A stretch of 5,865 bases of DNA from assembly GCA_946480705.1 (NCBI GenBank), contig CAMLLF010000281.1, forward strand, positions 1-5,865, written 5' to 3'. Positions 4,593 through 5,865 of this stretch are shown here, piece by piece. The notes beneath the pieces were generated by a model. The model saw only the letters and a program-made list of their open reading frames with translations. It did not search any database and had not been told where the DNA came from. Origin of the DNA: an uncultured Lysobacteraceae bacterium. Its GTDB lineage: Bacteria; Pseudomonadota; Gammaproteobacteria; Xanthomonadales; Rhodanobacteraceae. Positions within the stretch are counted from its first letter, which is position 1. Each line of letters begins with the position of its first letter. The position numbers were made by a program, and so were the translations under genes.

Positions 4593-4773
4593 CGGCGATC
4601 GCATCAACGTGCAGCGCCTGCGCGGGCTGCTCTTCTCGGAATCCCTGCGCAAACGAAAGACGGCCCCGGAGGGCCGTCGCGTGGTGTCTATCAAAAGCGG
4701 TTTGGCAGGGGGCGACGACTGTCACCACACCTTGCCCATGCCGGCGCCGCCGACCGACGCCGGTTCCGTTTGA
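4447..4773 (+). CDS. Small phage protein with W-x-G-W motif (DUF3653-like), 108 aa
   Basis: The frame reads MNLPPCLRPGDPLNDCAATL then YAYRVEARSDLPAPWAGWKLRG and AVLVSPDGDRINVQRLRGLLF. The W-x-G-W motif (about 35-38), followed by a short gap and SPDG (46-49), matches my recollection of DUF3653 proteins found in Xanthomonadaceae and their filamentous phages; function unknown, probably cytoplasmic and small. TTG at 4447 is a tentative start because it stands directly before the LPPCLRPGD block; GTG at 4405 (122 aa) is an alternative with GGGG upstream. The last ~40 codons run over the zot terminator and overlap the zot 3' end by 52 bp in antisense, so the tail is low-confidence. As it lies beyond attP from the regulator, the two genes would be at opposite ends of a prophage. 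Confidence 0.62.
   Translation: MNLPPCLRPGDPLNDCAATLYAYRVEARSDLPAPWAGWKLRGAVLVSPDGDRINVQRLRGLLFSESLRKRKTAPEGRRVVSIKSGLAGGDDCHHTLPMPAPPTDAGSV
4651..4678 (-). terminator. Intrinsic terminator after zot
   Basis: Read leftward, GACGGCCC (4678-4671) and GGGCCGTC (4666-4659) form an 8-bp GC-rich stem with a TCCG loop, followed by TTTCGTTT (4658-4651). It begins 43 nt after the zot stop and would end the leftward phage operon before the attP and the regulator gene. The same bases lie in the coding frame of the plus-strand W-x-G-W gene. Confidence 0.8.
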
Positions 4774-5865
4774 ACCCCTCGCGGTGAAGCGGTCACCGTG
4801 GGCGCTCCCGCGCCCACCACAGCCTCCGCGCCCGGGTACGCCCGCGCCGTGTCCGCTTGTTGTCCAGGTGGATCATTCTCCGGCGCCAGAAACGGGTTGT
4901 ACGGCGCGCCGTTGCGGCTCAGCGCGAGGCACCGATTCCGCTCGAGCAAGTACCGCGTGCCCTGCTCCGTCAAGCACGTACACGAGTCGGCCGAACTCAT
5001 GCAGTACACGCGCGGTTGGCTCACCGGGCGGCGGTCATCGAACACCGGCGCCGAGTACGGCATTTCCGCGATGCGCGGCTGGAATTGCGCGAGGTATTCG
5101 TCGCGGGTTTTCGGCGGTGTCTTCGTCGCCACCACCGGCCCGGTGAAGCGACTCAGGCCACCATTGTCGGGTGCTTGCGCACCCTCCGCCGGCTGGCCTT
5201 CGCTCGCCTCTTCCGTGCCCGCTAACGCGGGCTTCATCACGTCGAAAACCATCGAATAGACGAAGTAGCCCGCGAGCAACCCGCACGCCGCGAACAGTGC
5301 CGCCGCTTTCTTCCACCGCGAGGGCATCTTGAACTTGCGGGTATGCACTTCCGCGCTTTTGTACGCGCCGTACAACCGCGCCGGGAACACGAATGTCTCG
5401 TGGTCGGCACCGTCGCGGAGCTTCATCGACTGCGCGTTGCGCATCACTTCGTCGGCGCGGAAGATCGCGGACCGCTTCATGCCGTGCTTGTTGAGCAGAT
5501 GCTCGTGCCGACCGACGAGGCCGAGAATGTGCGGATGCAAGTAGCTCGGCTGCTGCGTCAGCAACAACAACCGAATGCCCATGTGGCGAATCGTCTCCAT
5601 CGCCGTCAGGTACTCGGGCAATTCCTTACCCGACGTGCGCACGTTGCGGAAAAACCGTTGCGCTTCGTCGACCACCAGCAGCGCGCCCTCCGGAAGCTCC
5701 TGCCACTTCGTGGGATCCTCCCACGGCAACCAGCCCGCGAGGTTCAGGCCGTTGAGGTTGCAGACGTACACCTGCTGCCCTTCCGCAATCGCCGCTTCGA
5801 TAATCTCGACAGCACGCAGCGTTTTTCCGGCACCGGGATTGCCGGTCAACAGGTTGACGCTTGCC
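4722..5865 (-). CDS. zot: Zot-like phage assembly ATPase (pI), 5' edge cut at the start codon
   Basis: This inner-membrane ATPase drives filamentous virion assembly and export. The frame is open from the window edge; position 5865 would be the last base of an ATG followed by GCA AGC GTC, giving MASVNLLTG and a total of 381 aa. Walker A is GNPGAGKT (9-16), Walker B LLVVDE (63-68), and RLLLLTQQP (99-107) is the conserved strand and sensor. A basic stretch (SRWKK) precedes one membrane span (about 187-207), leaving a C-terminal periplasmic domain of ~170 aa. That domain carries YCMSSADSCTCLTEQGT (288-304) and a further Cys at 313 before GAPYNPF, the usual Cys pattern of Zot proteins in Xanthomonadaceae and Vibrio phages. 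Its tail is Gly/Pro/Ala-rich. An internal TTG at 5849 is not the start, since the first beta strand lies before it. It would normally follow pVI. Confidence 0.95.
   Translation of the reverse strand, partial: ASVNLLTGNPGAGKTLRAVEIIEAAIAEGQQVYVCNLNGLNLAGWLPWEDPTKWQELPEGALLVVDEAQRFFRNVRTSGKELPEYLTAMETIRHMGIRLLLLTQQPSYLHPHILGLVGRHEHLLNKHGMKRSAIFRADEVMRNAQSMKLRDGADHETFVFPARLYGAYKSAEVHTRKFKMPSRWKKAAALFAACGLLAGYFVYSMVFDVMKPALAGTEEASEGQPAEGAQAPDNGGLSRFTGPVVATKTPPKTRDEYLAQFQPRIAEMPYSAPVFDDRRPVSQPRVYCMSSADSCTCLTEQGTRYLLERNRCLALSRNGAPYNPFLAPENDPPGQQADTARAYPGAEAVVGAGAPTVTASPRGVQTEPASVGGAGMGKVW

Noticed and set aside
4381..4728. 115-codon minus-strand open frame
   Set aside because: Lies after the zot stop and over its terminator; Arg/Ala/Gly-rich with no motif, while the opposite strand encodes the W-x-G-W protein.
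1..5865. Secretin (pIV) or integrase gene
   Set aside because: No frame shows secretin or recombinase features; the phage appears to rely on host secretin and XerC/XerD.
1..5865. tRNA, rRNA or insertion sequence
   Set aside because: No cloverleaf-like segment, ribosomal stretch, transposase frame or terminal inverted repeats were seen.
1..5865. Terminal overlap proving a circular contig
   Set aside because: The first and last bases share only short similar words and no clear repeat, so circularity rests on gene order alone.

Overview
The window is almost the whole genome of a filamentous, single-stranded DNA phage (Inoviridae) of a GC-rich gammaproteobacterium. The layout and protein families resemble phages of Xanthomonas, Stenotrophomonas and Lysobacter, so a Xanthomonadaceae host is the best guess, but the exact host cannot be read from the sequence. 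Every gene set expected of a small inovirus is present once: replication initiator, ssDNA-binding protein, major coat, adsorption protein, minor coat pVI, Zot assembly ATPase, an HTH regulator and an attachment site. No secretin (pIV) gene is present, so virions probably leave through a host secretin.

Reading leftward on the minus strand from a strong promoter near 3936-3964: a leader with a large stem-loop (3839-3882), three micro-genes (31, 62 and 42 codons), the replication initiator (352 aa), the gpV-like ssDNA-binding protein (83 aa), a small membrane protein (66 aa), the major coat protein (71 aa), an intrinsic terminator (1627-1660), a 23-aa membrane peptide, the pIII-like adsorption protein (420 aa) and pVI (cut by the window start). 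Most of these genes overlap by 4 nt (GTGA or ATGA) or lie within a few bases of each other, as in one translationally coupled operon. Zot, normally next after pVI, is instead at the far right (4722-5865, also minus), followed by its own terminator (4651-4678).

On the plus strand, a divergent gene at 3978 encodes an HTH regulator with a C-terminal membrane segment. Its 3' part contains a dif-like site (TATACA core plus a nearly perfect XerC arm) at 4321-4348, the likely attP for XerC/XerD-dependent integration. After it come a strong hairpin (4392-4415) and a second plus-strand gene (about 4447-4773), a small protein with a W-x-G-W motif that runs head-on into the zot 3' end.

The order pVI | window break | Zot, and an attP with phage genes on both sides, suggest a circular phage genome (or tandem prophage) opened at the pVI/zot junction. 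Joining the two ends directly does not give a clean junction, so at least a few bases are probably missing. The most interesting non-coding signal is the octamer AGGGGACT: it occurs inside the leftward promoter spacer and again three times, including a near-perfect palindrome, inside the first codons of the replication initiator gene. It is a candidate repressor operator or replication origin.
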